From positions 23,959 to 87,958 of the forward strand of contig CAMAYM010000001.1 of the NCBI GenBank assembly GCA_945862495.1: DNA of 64,000 nt, in the 5' to 3' direction. The stretch comes from Bordetella parapertussis. Its GTDB lineage: Bacteria > Pseudomonadota > Gammaproteobacteria > Burkholderiales > Burkholderiaceae_B. The position numbers were made by a program, and so were the translations under genes. Shown here piece by piece: positions 28,196 to 39,000 of the stretch (the stretch's first letter is position 1; each line of letters begins with the position of its first letter). The notes below the pieces were generated by a model. It saw only the letters and a program-made list of their open reading frames with translations, had not been told where the DNA came from and did no database searches.

Positions 28196-29074
28196 TTAAA
28201 CCACTACGGGCGCATCGCCTGGCGCAATGATGGGGACGGCGCGCAGCAGTTCTTTGCGATAACGATTCAAATCCTGGACCGTTTTAAAAGAGCTATCCAT
28301 CAGCAAAGACATATTGTGCAAAATACGCGTACTGACCTTGCCTTCCCAATCTTTATCAAAATGGATTTGCGTATCAAGCCAACGCTCAAGCCAACCTGGC
28401 TCAGGCAGTTTGGACTGCACGGTGTCGTCAGGGAACATGTCTTTGTTGACATGTAGATTGGTCGGATGCAGTGCCTGAGGAGTACGATGCGCCGAGGCCA
28501 TCAGTACACCGATTTTTGTAAAGGCCATACGCGCCTGCGACGCGATCTCGCCTCCGCGCTGCGTCAAGGCACGCTTCATATAACGCAAATACGCGCCCGC
28601 ATGCCGCGCCTCGTCCTGCGCAATCACGTTATATATCGCCTTGATGACAGGCTCGGTATGCCAGTCAGCCGCACGTCGATACCAGTGATTGAGACGCACC
28701 TCGCCACAAAAGTGCAACATCAGCGTTTCGAGTGGAGGGGCGGGATCAAACTCAAAACGGACACGATGTAACTCTTCTTCGGTTGGAACCAGATCGGGCG
28801 CAAAGCGACGCAAATACTCGATCAGCACGAGAGAATGCTTTTGTTCTTCGAAAAACCAAACCGACATGAAGGCAGAAAAGTCACTGTCATCGCGATTGTC
28901 GCGCAAAAACATTTCTGTTGCGGGCAAGGCTGCCCACTCCGTAATGGCGTTCATTTTGATAGTTTGCGCCTGCTCATCGGTGAGCTTGCTGCGATCGAAA
29001 TCTTGCCAAGGTATATCTGTCGCCATATTCCAGCGCACGGACTCCATGGACTTAAAAAGCTCTGTGTAAAGCAT
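28196..29074 (-). CDS. ferritin-like diiron protein, acyl-ACP desaturase-like
   Basis: A 292-residue protein with a four-helix diiron signature: E46, E77 with H80 (FFEEQKH), E125 and E155 with H158 (QDEARH). This E / ExxH / E / ExxH layout is that of rubrerythrins and, in this length and with WFFEEQKHSLVL, of stearoyl-ACP-desaturase-like enzymes. No signal peptide or membrane segment is seen, so it is cytosolic. It lies between ubiB (upstream) and rfaE2 (downstream) on the same strand. Annotated in relatives only as ferritin-like. An oxygenase acting on lipids or quinone precursors is possible but unproved. Confidence 0.75.
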   Translation of the reverse strand: MLYTELFKSMESVRWNMATDIPWQDFDRSKLTDEQAQTIKMNAITEWAALPATEMFLRDNRDDSDFSAFMSVWFFEEQKHSLVLIEYLRRFAPDLVPTEEELHRVRFEFDPAPPLETLMLHFCGEVRLNHWYRRAADWHTEPVIKAIYNVIAQDEARHAGAYLRYMKRALTQRGGEIASQARMAFTKIGVLMASAHRTPQALHPTNLHVNKDMFPDDTVQSKLPEPGWLERWLDTQIHFDKDWEGKVSTRILHNMSLLMDSSFKTVQDLNRYRKELLRAVPIIAPGDAPVVV

Positions 29075-29154
29075 GATTCACTGCCTTAAAGATTCAGCTC
29101 AGACATTTCATACACAATGAAAATGATCGATCGCCAAAGGTTTAACTAACAAAC

Positions 29155-30708
29155 TCATCGAATGAGCGCCCAGAGCGCTACACCCAATGCCAGGGCTGCT
29201 ACGCCCGTTAATGCCACCAACAACCGGTTGCTTTGCTCGCGCGCTTTGCGAGAACGCTGCAACTCAGCGAGCACCTCAGACGACACATCGGGTCGAGAGA
29301 GTTGCGCATACATTAAACGTGGAAACTCTGGTAGCCACTGCGACCACTGCGACGCTTCCTTGAGGACCTTCTTTTTGATGCCCGTGAAGCCGATCCGCTC
29401 ATGCATCCAACGCTCTAAATATGGCTTGGCCGTTTTCCATAAGTCTAACTGCGGATCCAATTGCCGACCAAGTCCTTCCACATTTAAAAGGGTCTTTTGC
29501 AAAAGAACCAGCTGAGGTTGGATTTCAACATTAAACCGTCGTGATGTCTGGAATAATCGCAATAGCACCTGACCCAAGGAGATTTCAGCCAACGGACGGT
29601 CAAAATAGGGTTCGCATACGGCTCTCACCGCACCTTCGAGCTCTTCTTCACGCGTAGTAGGCGGTACCCAGCCTGATTCAATGTGCAGCCGCGCAACCCG
29701 TCTGTAATCGCGCTGAAAAAAAGCGAGGAAGTTTTGGGCCAAGTAGTTTTTATCAAACTCAGACAAGGATCCCACGATGCCAAAATCAAGCGCAATATAA
29801 CGACCAAGCGTTTCTGGCCGATCAGAAACATAAATGTTGCCGGGATGCATATCTGCATGAAAAAACCCGTCATCAAACACTTGAGTAAAAAAGATTTCTA
29901 CGCCAGTCTGTGCCAATTTTGGAATATCTACCCCAAGTGTGCGCAGCCGCTCAATCTGACTCACCGGCACGCCATACATGCGCTCCATCGTAAAAACATT
30001 GGTCGCGCAATAGTCCCACATCACTTCGGGCACCCACAATAAATTGGGGCGAGGACCGTCGTGAGAGAAATTTCTCCTGAGCTGACTACAGTTTGAGGCC
30101 TCTCTGAGCAAGTCCAGTTCGTCATGCAAATGCTTGTCAAACTCTCCGACGACTTCGCGAGGTTTGAGACGGCGCCCATCGGGCGCGAGCCGCTCAATCA
30201 AACCGGCCAGTACACGCATCAAGGAGAGGTCTTTATCAATCACCTCAAGCATTCCTGGCCTGAGCACTTTGACAGCCACATGTCGCCCGTCATGTAAGAC
30301 TGCAAAATGCACTTGGGCGATCGAAGCGGAGGCGACAGGGTCTTTATCAAACTGCGCAAAAAGCGTGGAGGTCGGTGCGCCAAGCGCCGCCTCAATCATG
30401 GCCGCAGCTTGGTCAGAAGGAAAGGGGGCGACGCGGTCCTGCAATAGCGTCAGCTCATCCGCAATATCGGGCGGGATTAAGTCCCGCCGGGTAGAGAGGA
30501 CTTGGCCAAACTTAACGAAAATCGGACCGAGGGACTCAAGCGCAAGCCGGAGCCTCAACCCTCTGGGCATCGTGGGACGAGAACCCAGTCTCACTAGCCA
30601 CAACAGACGCGCGGCGAACGGGTGGCTGATACCAGACAACACCAGCTCATCTAGCCGATAGCGTAATGACACCACGATAATCCGCATTAAACGCGGCACC
30701 GACATCAT
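29155..30708 (-). CDS. ubiB: UbiB, ubiquinone biosynthesis accessory ATPase/kinase-like protein
   Basis: A 517-residue member of the ABC1/ADCK family required for ubiquinone synthesis. Motifs: [20 protein letters not shown] (KxGQ, near 53-72), SIAQVH (near 128) in place of a standard glycine-rich loop, VKVLRPG, the [10 protein letters not shown] catalytic-loop equivalent (near 278) and ALDFGIVG. Two C-terminal hydrophobic segments anchor it in the membrane (the last at 495-515). Its start overlaps the ubiJ stop by four bases, so both are made together. Confidence 0.95.
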   Translation of the reverse strand: MMSVPRLMRIIVVSLRYRLDELVLSGISHPFAARLLWLVRLGSRPTMPRGLRLRLALESLGPIFVKFGQVLSTRRDLIPPDIADELTLLQDRVAPFPSDQAAAMIEAALGAPTSTLFAQFDKDPVASASIAQVHFAVLHDGRHVAVKVLRPGMLEVIDKDLSLMRVLAGLIERLAPDGRRLKPREVVGEFDKHLHDELDLLREASNCSQLRRNFSHDGPRPNLLWVPEVMWDYCATNVFTMERMYGVPVSQIERLRTLGVDIPKLAQTGVEIFFTQVFDDGFFHADMHPGNIYVSDRPETLGRYIALDFGIVGSLSEFDKNYLAQNFLAFFQRDYRRVARLHIESGWVPPTTREEELEGAVRAVCEPYFDRPLAEISLGQVLLRLFQTSRRFNVEIQPQLVLLQKTLLNVEGLGRQLDPQLDLWKTAKPYLERWMHERIGFTGIKKKVLKEASQWSQWLPEFPRLMYAQLSRPDVSSEVLAELQRSRKAREQSNRLLVALTGVAALALGVALWALIR

Positions 30709-31367
30709 TTGGATGCACCTCTGGAGCGCTCAAGCTTTTGGAGACGCATCTGTAATTTTGTTTGCATGTGCTCGAGGGTATCCAGCTTGGTCAACAACTG
30801 AGACTGGGTGTCAATATGTGCTGTCATCGCAGGGCGACCCACAAGTGCATCGGTTTCCTCGGATAAGTATTCAGCCAAATTCTGTGTCAGACTTTTACCT
30901 AGGGTTTGCGCAGCACCGAACGCTTGCTGCGCACCGCGCACGATGCGTCGAGCCGGCACATCACCCACCCATTGCGATAATGCATCCTCTGGATCGGGTC
31001 GCAAGTCGCGTGCGAGTTCGGACACCACTTGCGCCAAAGCCGCTTGACCAGACACATGTACATACTCGGCAATATCTGGACGACTCCGGGCATTGAGCAA
31101 TGCCAGGGGCTTCAGTTTTTCTAGCTGAACCTCAAGCGTCACATCGGGCGTCGCCTGTTCTGAAGCGTGTGCCAACTGACCGTCTGACACAATGCTCCAA
31201 TTGAGCTGAAAGCCACCCACACAAATCCGGACAGTTTTCCCCGCATGCTGCGCCAAACGTTGCGCAGCCCAAACCTGCTGTCGCGTCAGGGTGTTAAGCG
31301 CCACAGCCATTGCTTGGACTGGGTGCATTGGAGAAAAACCAAAACGCGAGGCGGAAATACGGTTCAC
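30705..31367 (-). CDS. ubiJ: UbiJ, ubiquinone biosynthesis accessory factor with SCP2-like domain
   Basis: A 220-residue protein. The N-terminal two thirds match the SCP2-like lipid-binding domain of UbiJ ([15 protein letters not shown] and [13 protein letters not shown] near 53-90; [34 protein letters not shown] region near 103-130). The C-terminus ends in a coiled coil ([20 protein letters not shown]). UbiJ binds ubiquinone intermediates and holds the soluble Ubi complex together with UbiK. Overlap with ubiB by four bases is the usual arrangement. It is separated from ubiE by a Tim44-like gene and a terminator. Confidence 0.88.
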   Translation of the reverse strand: MNRISASRFGFSPMHPVQAMAVALNTLTRQQVWAAQRLAQHAGKTVRICVGGFQLNWSIVSDGQLAHASEQATPDVTLEVQLEKLKPLALLNARSRPDIAEYVHVSGQAALAQVVSELARDLRPDPEDALSQWVGDVPARRIVRGAQQAFGAAQTLGKSLTQNLAEYLSEETDALVGRPAMTAHIDTQSQLLTKLDTLEHMQTKLQMRLQKLERSRGASK

Positions 31368-31425
31368 CTTGATCAGACTAAATTTAATCTGCTATTTTAA
31401 CGGCTGTCGCACCACATCCCAAGCA

Positions 31426-31451
31426 AAACGCCCGCATTTGCGGGCGTTTTA
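31426..31451 (-). terminator. rho-independent terminator after the Tim44-like gene
   Basis: AAAACGCCCGC (31426-31436) pairs with GCGGGCGTTTT (31441-31451) around an ATTT loop. On the minus strand it comes 27 bases after the Tim44-like stop. It is symmetrical, but the ubiJ gene reads away from it, so only the minus-strand use matters. It places ubiJ-ubiB in a separate unit from the genes upstream. Confidence 0.85.
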
Positions 31452-31478
31452 TCTGATTCACCTCAATAAACTAAGCGA

Positions 31479-32471
31479 TCAGCTAGCTTGGGTCACTGGC
31501 ACTTGCTGAATACCCGCTAGCAACCAACCACCTTGCTCTGGCTTAAACAGGTTCCAGACTTCCTCAAAACGGAAGGCTTCAGCACCCGCCTGCTCTCTCA
31601 ACATCCCTGAAAAGCGCACACTCGCCAGATGTCCGTCGCTGACCTTTTCAATACCAAGCAATTCGGCATTGAGCAGCACAACCTCTGTGTGATTTTCTTC
31701 GATGCGATCAGACAGTTGCGCCTGCAACTCTTTCATCAGGTCGTCCGTCAGGAAAGTGCGCATTTCAGCGATATTGCCGCTATCCCATACTTTTTGGATC
31801 GAAATGAACTGTTTTTTGGCTTCGGAGAGGAAACGCTGCGTATCGAAGTCAACTGGAATAAACCAGTTTTGATCGGGGGCCGGTGCATCTGAGCCAAAAC
31901 CGGCTGCTGACATCGAGCCTGTTGCAGAGGCGGGCAAAGACACGGGGGCCTGAGCGGCCGGTTCGCTGCTTTCACGCATCATGCCGTTTGACGGGTGGGA
32001 CATATTGCCACCGAATGGCGCACCATTTGAGGCATTCCCTGCGCCCTGAGCAGCCGGCTGTGGGCCACGCATTCTGCGCAAAATAAACATCACACCAAAG
32101 ATCACTACGCCAGCTATCAGCGCCATGACCAACATGTCGGCGAAAGCGCCTCCTAAACCAAAATGCGACAACAGCGCCGCGATGCCAAGGCCGGCGGCAA
32201 TACCTGCCAAGGGACCCAGCCATTTTGATGCGCCAGAGGCGGCACCTGCAGCAGCGCCAGCGGCGGCGGGTGCCGCGGCCGTTTTCTGCGTAGCACTTGA
32301 AGCTGCGGCAGGTTGGGCAGCCTTTTGGCTAGTAACGTTGCTGGACTGACGGCCTGAGTTGCCGCCTTTACCCACGCGTGCGGCTTCGGCGTCGAAGGTC
32401 ACCGCGAGAAGGGCAAATCCACTCATTGCCACTAATGCAGCAGCAAAAAAACGAGTCAAGGGACGAGACAT
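31479..32471 (-). CDS. Tim44-like domain membrane protein
   Basis: A 330-residue protein with a signal-like N-terminus (about 1-30), an Ala/Gln-rich region (about 40-85), a Gly/Ala-rich hydrophobic pair including FADMLVMALIAGVVIFGVMFILRRM (about 110-135) and a C-terminal Tim44-like domain (about 195-325) with FLSEAKKQFISIQKVWDSG and FEEVWNLFKPEQGGWLLAGIQQ. The domain is related to mitochondrial Tim44 and MRPL45. Its role in bacteria is unknown. In Burkholderiales it is often found between ubiE and ubiJ, as here, which hints at an envelope or quinone-linked role. Confidence 0.85.
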   Translation of the reverse strand: MSRPLTRFFAAALVAMSGFALLAVTFDAEAARVGKGGNSGRQSSNVTSQKAAQPAAASSATQKTAAAPAAAGAAAGAASGASKWLGPLAGIAAGLGIAALLSHFGLGGAFADMLVMALIAGVVIFGVMFILRRMRGPQPAAQGAGNASNGAPFGGNMSHPSNGMMRESSEPAAQAPVSLPASATGSMSAAGFGSDAPAPDQNWFIPVDFDTQRFLSEAKKQFISIQKVWDSGNIAEMRTFLTDDLMKELQAQLSDRIEENHTEVVLLNAELLGIEKVSDGHLASVRFSGMLREQAGAEAFRFEEVWNLFKPEQGGWLLAGIQQVPVTQAS

Positions 32472-32581
32472 AATGTGCTCCTAGGCGATTAAAGCCTGAA
32501 AGTAAAAAACAAAAGTTCAATACAAACTGAATTTTAACTGAATCTGACAAAAAGCTGAACAAATTTCGATATCAAGGCATT

Positions 32582-33322
32582 TCAGCCTATCTTGACGCCC
32601 TCATGCAAGGCCGTCAATCCCGCCGACAAATTGAAATACTGCACGCGCGACAAACCCGCCTGCTCCAACATGCCCTTAAGCGTTTCTTGATCCGGATGCA
32701 TACGGATCGACTCTGCTAAGTAGCGGTAGCTTTCAGCATCCCCGGCAACTTTGCTGCCCAACCAAGGCAGCACGTTGAACGAGTACCAGTCATACACGGG
32801 GGCCAGAGGCTTGGAGATGCGAGAAAACTCCAGAACCAGCAATTTCCCGCCTGGGCGGAGCACGCGTGTCATTTCTGACAAAGCACGATCTTTGTGCGTC
32901 ATATTGCGCAAACCAAACGCCACGGTCACGCGGTCAAAATAATTGTCTGGAAAAGGTAAGTGCTCCGCATCGCATACCGCACACGGCAGCACCACCCCAT
33001 CGTCGAGCAAACGATCTCGCCCGACGCGTAACATTGAATCATTGATATCGGTGAGCCATACCTCACCTTGCGGACCTGCTTTCTGGGCAAAAGCGCGCGC
33101 AAGATCCCCGGTGCCTCCGGCAATATCGAGCACCTTCATGCCCGGCCTGACCGCCGCTCGGCCAATGGTGAAGGACTTCCAGACCCGATGCAGTCCTGCC
33201 GACATCAAATCATTCATGACATCATAGCGAGACGCAACAGAATGAAAAACTTGGGCAACCTTGCCAGCTTTTTCGGACTCTTCAACTGTTTGAAAACCAA
33301 AGTGCGTCTTTTCTTGGGACAT
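32582..33322 (-). CDS. ubiE: UbiE, demethylmenaquinone/2-methoxy-6-polyprenyl-1,4-benzoquinol C-methyltransferase
   Basis: A 246-residue SAM methyltransferase of ubiquinone synthesis. Motif I is [16 protein letters not shown] (near 62-77), followed by [16 protein letters not shown] and the family signature [17 protein letters not shown] near 33-49 and [26 protein letters not shown] near 125-150. I start it at 33322 ([13 protein letters not shown]), the usual N-terminus; frames further upstream need a TTG start at 33346. It diverges from the pxp genes. Confidence 0.95.
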   Translation of the reverse strand: MSQEKTHFGFQTVEESEKAGKVAQVFHSVASRYDVMNDLMSAGLHRVWKSFTIGRAAVRPGMKVLDIAGGTGDLARAFAQKAGPQGEVWLTDINDSMLRVGRDRLLDDGVVLPCAVCDAEHLPFPDNYFDRVTVAFGLRNMTHKDRALSEMTRVLRPGGKLLVLEFSRISKPLAPVYDWYSFNVLPWLGSKVAGDAESYRYLAESIRMHPDQETLKGMLEQAGLSRVQYFNLSAGLTALHEGVKIG

Positions 33323-33447
33323 CGTCATTCGCTCATCATCATGCAAATTACAGTTTAATCTCTCAATCGCCCCTAAAGCGATAAAAAGCCTAAACTGCTT
33401 ACACTTTGCCGTGAGGCATCACACTGCAACCGCACACAACGATTCGC

Positions 33448-34167
33448 ATGTCCTCAAACACGTTCACACTGCGCCCACAAGGCGATCGCTGCCTCAGTAT
33501 CGACTTTGGTCACACCATCCGTTTAGAAACTGGTCAACTCTGCTTAGCTGCTGCCGCGACGCTCGCGCGCGCGCATCTTCAAGGGGTCACGGATATTGTG
33601 CCCTCGTACACCGCCGTCGCGCTTTACTACACACCTGGTGTAGAGATGGGTGGCACCGACTTTGGCACGCTTTGCGCGCAAGTGCGCGAAACGCTCAATA
33701 CAGAACTCATTCAAGCCACAACTTCCGCTCGTCAGGTCGATATCCCCGTATGCTACGGCGGCCAACATGGCCCGGATCTCGCAGAGGTCGCAAAAAAAAT
33801 TGGTGTCTCGGAACAAGAGGTGATTCAGATACACACCCGGCCAGGCAGCATGGTGTTTGGCCTGGGCTTTTCGCCAGGGCACCCCTATATTGGCGTTCAC
33901 GATGCCTTGTTCGCGCTGCCGAGACGAGATGTGCCACGCACTGCGGTGCCGGCCGGCTCAGTTGCGATTGCCAACTGCCAATCCACAATCTATCCCACGC
34001 TCTTGCCTGGAGGCTGGCACATATTAGGCGCCACACCACTCAAACTTTTTGATTTGAGACGCTCACAGCCCTCTTTATTGCTTCCGGGTGATCAGGTCCA
34101 CTTCGTCTCTATTTCTGAGCAAGAGTACGACCAGCTTGCCGCTCAACTTGCGCAGGTGGCAGCATGA
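33448..34167 (+). CDS. pxpB: 5-oxoprolinase subunit B
   Basis: A 239-residue KipI-type protein. The N-terminal domain and the cyclophilin-like C-terminal domain carry LRPQGDRCLSIDFG, IVPSYTAVALYY and the FSPGHPYIGVHDALFALPRRDVPRTAVPAGSVAI stretch near 152-185 that marks PxpB/KipI. With PxpA and PxpC it forms the ATP-dependent enzyme that opens 5-oxoproline, a cell-damage by-product, to glutamate. pxpC overlaps it by four bases (ATGA). It begins a three-gene unit, pxpB-pxpC-pxpA. Confidence 0.94.
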   Translation: MSSNTFTLRPQGDRCLSIDFGHTIRLETGQLCLAAAATLARAHLQGVTDIVPSYTAVALYYTPGVEMGGTDFGTLCAQVRETLNTELIQATTSARQVDIPVCYGGQHGPDLAEVAKKIGVSEQEVIQIHTRPGSMVFGLGFSPGHPYIGVHDALFALPRRDVPRTAVPAGSVAIANCQSTIYPTLLPGGWHILGATPLKLFDLRRSQPSLLLPGDQVHFVSISEQEYDQLAAQLAQVAA

Positions 34168-35171
34168 CAATGCGTATCCTCAAGCCTGGCATGCTTTCTA
34201 GTTTTCAGGACCAAGGACGTACTGGCCACCAACCACTTGGGGTATCGGTTGTCGGCGCGATGGATCAACGTGCACATCAACTGGCCAACATACTGGTTGG
34301 CAACGAGACTGACTGCGCGAGCTTGGAAATCACCATCACTGGGCCAACACTACAATTTACCCAGGCTTGTTGTCTCGCACTGTGTGGCGCGGACCTGAGC
34401 CCGACGTTAAACGGCAAACCCGTGGCGATGAATCGCCCCCTGATTATCCGCGCGCAAGACGAACTTCAGTTTGGGGCCAAAAAACATGGCGCCCGCGCCT
34501 ATCTGGCCGTACATGGTGGCTTTGCCATTCCTGACGTGCTGGGCAGCCAAAGTACCTATCTGCGCAGCCACTTTGGGGGCTGGCACGGACGCGCACTTAA
34601 ACGTGGCGATGAAATCCCATTGCAGCGCCCACTCAAAGAATTAGGCCGCAATGGCGAAGGACTGGATGCACTTGCACAAGCGTTGTGGTCGATCAAGCTC
34701 TACTTGCCAGGAACGATCGCAGGCGCATCGCGCGCAAGGATACGCTTGATTAAAAGTCAGCAATGGGATGAGTTCACACCCGCCAGTCACGAGGCACTGC
34801 TCAGCCAACCGTATCGAATTAGCCCAGACTCAGAGCGTATGGGCTATCGCTTACAGGGCCCGGACATTCTCATGACCACTCCACGGCAAATGATTTCTGA
34901 AGCGACGACGTTTGGGACGATACAAGTCCCTGCAGGGGGTCAACCGATTGTGCTGATGGCCGATCGACAAACAACAGGGGGTTATCCAAAAATCGCCTAT
35001 GTCGCGACAGTCGATCTCCCGCTGCTTGCGCAGATGGGGCCTGGCGATATCATGCAGTTTGAACTCGTTTCCCTCGAAGCGGCGCAATCGCTTGACACAG
35101 CCCGAGCCCGCGCATTGATCGACCTTGCGCAAGCGCTCGCGCCCGTGCGAACATTATTGCTTAATCACTAA
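34164..35171 (+). CDS. pxpC: 5-oxoprolinase subunit C
   Basis: A 335-residue KipA-type protein with a cyclophilin-like fold. Typical segments are ILKPGMLSSFQDQGRTGHQ at the N-terminus, GAMDQRAHQLANILVGNE (near 33-50), AYLAVHGGFAIPDVLGSQSTY (near 112-132) and PAGGQPIVLMADRQTTGGYPKIAYV (near 254-278). It belongs to the ATP-hydrolysing 5-oxoprolinase with PxpA and PxpB. The start overlaps the pxpB stop; a second ATG two codons on is also possible. Biotin carboxylase-type urea amidolyase domains share this fold but are much longer. Confidence 0.94.
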   Translation: MTMRILKPGMLSSFQDQGRTGHQPLGVSVVGAMDQRAHQLANILVGNETDCASLEITITGPTLQFTQACCLALCGADLSPTLNGKPVAMNRPLIIRAQDELQFGAKKHGARAYLAVHGGFAIPDVLGSQSTYLRSHFGGWHGRALKRGDEIPLQRPLKELGRNGEGLDALAQALWSIKLYLPGTIAGASRARIRLIKSQQWDEFTPASHEALLSQPYRISPDSERMGYRLQGPDILMTTPRQMISEATTFGTIQVPAGGQPIVLMADRQTTGGYPKIAYVATVDLPLLAQMGPGDIMQFELVSLEAAQSLDTARARALIDLAQALAPVRTLLLNH

Positions 35172-35182
35172 GGACCTCAATC

Positions 35183-35938
35183 ATGGCACTACGTATTGAT
35201 TTGAATTGCGACATGGGCGAAAGTTTTGGCGCCTGGAAAATGGGTAACGACGAAGAAATTCTCCCCTTTGTTTCATCGGCCAATATCGCCTGTGGTTTTC
35301 ACGGCGGAGATCCTGCCACCATGCGCAAGACTGTCGCTGCTGCGATCAAGCATGGCGTGGCCCTCGGTGCACATCCAGGACTGCCCGATTTACAAGGTTT
35401 TGGCCGACGTAACATGGCGATCACGGATCAAGAAGCGTACGACATGATGGTCGTTCAGATTGGCGCGCTCGCCGGTGTAGCCGCCTCTCAAGGCGCGCGC
35501 CTACGCCACGTCAAGGCCCACGGTCAGCTCTACAACATGGCGGTTAAAAACGAAGGTCTCACACGCGCACTGGCTCAAGCCACCTACGATGTCGACAAAG
35601 ATCTGGTCTTTTTTGCGCTGGCCGGCAGTCAGATGATCCCTATTGCCGAGTCAATCGGCCTACGCGTGGCGAGTGAGGTGTTTGGTGACCGCAACTATGC
35701 ACCCGACGGCACACTGAGCCCACGCAACCAGCCCAACGCGATGATCACGGACGTGCAGCAGTCCATCAAGCAAGTACTGCAAATGGTCAAGACCAGCACC
35801 TTAACCGCCAATGACGGCACCGTCGTCAACGTGCGTGCGGATACGCTTTGTATTCATGGCGATCAGCCTGGTGCAGTCACTTTTGCCAAAGCCATCCGAG
35901 AAGCCTTACGTGCCGAAGGCATCGAAGTCGGCGTGTAA
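35183..35938 (+). CDS. pxpA: 5-oxoprolinase subunit A
   Basis: A 251-residue LamB/YcsF family protein with DLNCDMGESFGAWKMGND at the N-terminus, ANIACGFHGGDP (near 30-41), GAHPGLPDLQGFGRR (near 61-75) and the C-terminal CIHGDQPGAV (near 221). It supplies the amidase-type barrel of the 5-oxoprolinase complex. It lies 11 bases after pxpC with AAGGACC as ribosome binding site and ends in a strong terminator shared with the convergent oxidoreductase gene. Confidence 0.95.
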   Translation: MALRIDLNCDMGESFGAWKMGNDEEILPFVSSANIACGFHGGDPATMRKTVAAAIKHGVALGAHPGLPDLQGFGRRNMAITDQEAYDMMVVQIGALAGVAASQGARLRHVKAHGQLYNMAVKNEGLTRALAQATYDVDKDLVFFALAGSQMIPIAESIGLRVASEVFGDRNYAPDGTLSPRNQPNAMITDVQQSIKQVLQMVKTSTLTANDGTVVNVRADTLCIHGDQPGAVTFAKAIREALRAEGIEVGV

Positions 35939-35954
35939 ATCAAACCTTCCCACG

Positions 35955-35985
35955 AAAAAAGGTCGTCCGAAGACGACCTTTTTTT
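35955..35985. terminator. bidirectional terminator between pxpA and the FAD/Fe-S oxidoreductase
   Basis: A6 (35955-35960), GGTCGTC (35961-35967), loop CGAA, GACGACC (35972-35978) and T7 (35979-35985). With A and T runs on both sides of a 7-bp GC-rich stem, it should stop transcripts from both convergent genes. Confidence 0.9.
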
Positions 35986-36023
35986 AAACACATGGCTCGG
36001 GATTTCTCCTCGCGCAGTCTGAG

Positions 36024-39000
36024 TTACACCAGAACGCGCTCGATGCCACCATCATTGGCTTTCTTGACGTAATCTTCAAGCCAGTTTTCACCCAAAATGT
36101 GCTTAGCCATTTCGACAACGATGTAGTCGGCCTTGGCACCACTATCCGCTTCAAAGCGCGACAGTCCTTGCAGGCACGATGGGCACGAGGTCAAGACCTT
36201 GATCTCCCCATCGAATCCATCTTGGCGCAAAGTCGCATCGTTCTTGACCAGCTCCTCTTCCTTGCGGAAACGGATTTGCGTCGAGATATCAGGGCGTGTC
36301 ACCGCTAAAGTGCCTGATTCACCACAGCAACGATCTGTCTTGATCGCCGTATCACCCACCAAGGAGCGCACAGTCTTCATCGGATCCTGCAGCTTCATCG
36401 GTGTGTGACAGGGGTCGTGATACATGTAACGCGTACCTTGAACCCCTTCAAGCTTGATGTCTTTTTCAAGCAGATATTCGTGAATATCAATCAAACGACA
36501 GCCTGGGAAAATCTTTTCAAACTCGTAGCCTGCCAACTGGTCGTAACACGTTCCGCAACTCACCACCACGGTCTTGATGTCAAGATAGTTCAACGTGTTC
36601 GCAACGCGGTGAAATAGCACGCGATTATCCGTGATGATTTGCTCGGCCTTGTCGTTCATGCCGTTGGCCCGTTGCGGGTAACCACAACATAAATAGCCTG
36701 GGGGCAGGACAGTTTGCACACCGGCATGCCACAACATCGCCTGTGTCGCCAAGCCCACCTGAGAGAACAACCGCTCTGAGCCGCAGCCTGGAAAATAGAA
36801 TACGGCCTCAGTATCTGCCGGCGCTTGAGGCGGACGAATAATCGGCACGTAATCCGCATCTTCGATATCCAGCAGCTTACGCGCCGCCTGCTTGGGCAGA
36901 CCACCCGGCATTTTCTTGTTGATAAAGTGCACAACCTGCTCGCGCAAGGGTGCCTTACCCACTGTCGCAGGAGGCTTGGCCGTTTGCTTGCGGGCGAATC
37001 TGGACAACAAATCGCTCGCCATGCGCTGCATCTTGTAACCCACACCCACCAGCGCGACGCGGGTCGCATTAATCGTTGCGGGATCTTTGGCGTTCAAAAA
37101 GAACATCGCCGTCGAAGTGCCGGCGTTGAAAGACTTGCGTCCCATGCTGCGCAACAGCGCGCGCATATTCATGGAAACGTCACCGAAGTCAATGTCTACA
37201 GGACACGGGTTGTAGCACTTGTGGCAGACCGTGCAGTGGTCGGCCACATCTTCAAACTCTTCCCAGTGCTTCAAACTGATGCCGCGCCGCGTTTGCTCTT
37301 CGTATAAAAACGCTTCGATTAATAACGATGTCGCAAGAATTTTATTGCGCGGGGAATACAAAAGATTGGCACGCGGCACATGCGTCGCACACACTGGCTT
37401 GCACTTACCGCAACGCAAACAGTCCTTAATCGAGTTGCTGATCGCGCCGATCTCACTACGCTGCATGATCAGGGATTCGTGTCCCATCAAGCCAAAACTT
37501 GGCGTCCAGGCATTACGCAAGTCTGCACCGGGCATCAATTTGCCGGCATTGAAGTGGTCGTTTGGATCGACGCGTCGCTTGTAATCTTGAAACGGCAACA
37601 GCTCTGCTTCTGTCAGGAACTCGTATTTGGTCAATCCAATACCATGCTCACCAGAGATCACGCCATTTAAGTCGCGGGCGATTTGCATGATGCGTACGAC
37701 CGCTGCATTGGCCTCACGCAACATTTCATAATCATCTGAGTTCACTGGAATATTGGTGTGCACGTTGCCGTCACCGGCATGCATATGCAAGGCGATGAAC
37801 ACACGACTTTTCAATACGCGATCATGAATGGCCTGCATTTCAGTCATGACAGGCGCAAAATCAGTCCCGCCAAACAAACCAGCGAGATCACTGCGCACTT
37901 CGTCTTTCCAGGATATACGCAGTGTGCGGCCCTGCACCACATCAAACAGGCGTGCGTCAGGCTGTAATGCTAAGCGCGCCTTCAGCGCAGGTTCCAGCGC
38001 ATGCAGTCCATGCACAGACAAACCCGTCAAGGCTTCACTGAGCGGCGTGTCGAGATGTTCAAGCACCCACAACCAACGCGCGCGCACAAGCATCAAGTTT
38101 TCAACGGCTCTGCGACGGCGCTCATCGAGAGACTCCTCGAGTAAAGCACCCTCCTCGCTGCCACGATCGAGCTTGGCAATCGGCAGCTCGCCCTCGAGGG
38201 CGGACTGCAGCGCGTCAAGCAACTTAAGCTTGTTGTGCGTCGATAATTCGATATTGATGCGCTCAATGTGATCCGTGTACTCACCCATACGCTCGAGCGG
38301 GATCACCACATCTTCATTAATTTTGAAGGCGTTGGTGTGGCGAGCGATCGCAGCGGTGCGCGCGCGGTCAAGCCAGAATTTTTTGCGTGCATCCGCACTC
38401 ACCGCAATAAAGCCCTCACCATGGCGGGTATTGGCCAAGCGCACCACTTCACTCGTTGCGTGAGCAACAGCAGCCTCGTCGTCGCCCACAATATCGCCGA
38501 TCAGCACCATTTTGGGCAACACACCACGTTTACTCTTGGTGGCGTAGCCCACTGCGCGCAAATAGCGCTCATCCAAATGCTCCAGTCCCGCAAGCAGTGC
38601 GCCGCGCGCGCGACCTTGGACATCCAGATAGCTCTTGATTTCGACAATTGAAGGAATGGCATCGCGGGCTTGTCCAAAAAACTCCAGACAGACCGTACGC
38701 GTGTGCGTCGGCATGCGATGTAACACCCAGCGCGCCGCAGTAATCAAGCCATCACAGCCTTCTTTTTGCACGCCAGGCAAGCCTGAGAGGAACTTGTCTG
38801 TGACGTCTTTACCCAGGCCCACCTTACGAAAACGGGCACCCTCAACCTCAAGGATTTCGGTGCGCAACACCCGCTCACCGGCTGGCGCGCTGCCGTCCGA
38901 CCACGAGAGTTCAAAGCGAACCTGGCCCGCCTCATGAATTTTCCCTAGGTTGTGCTCGAGGCGTGTGACGTCTAACCAGTTGCCCTCGGGATCGACCATT

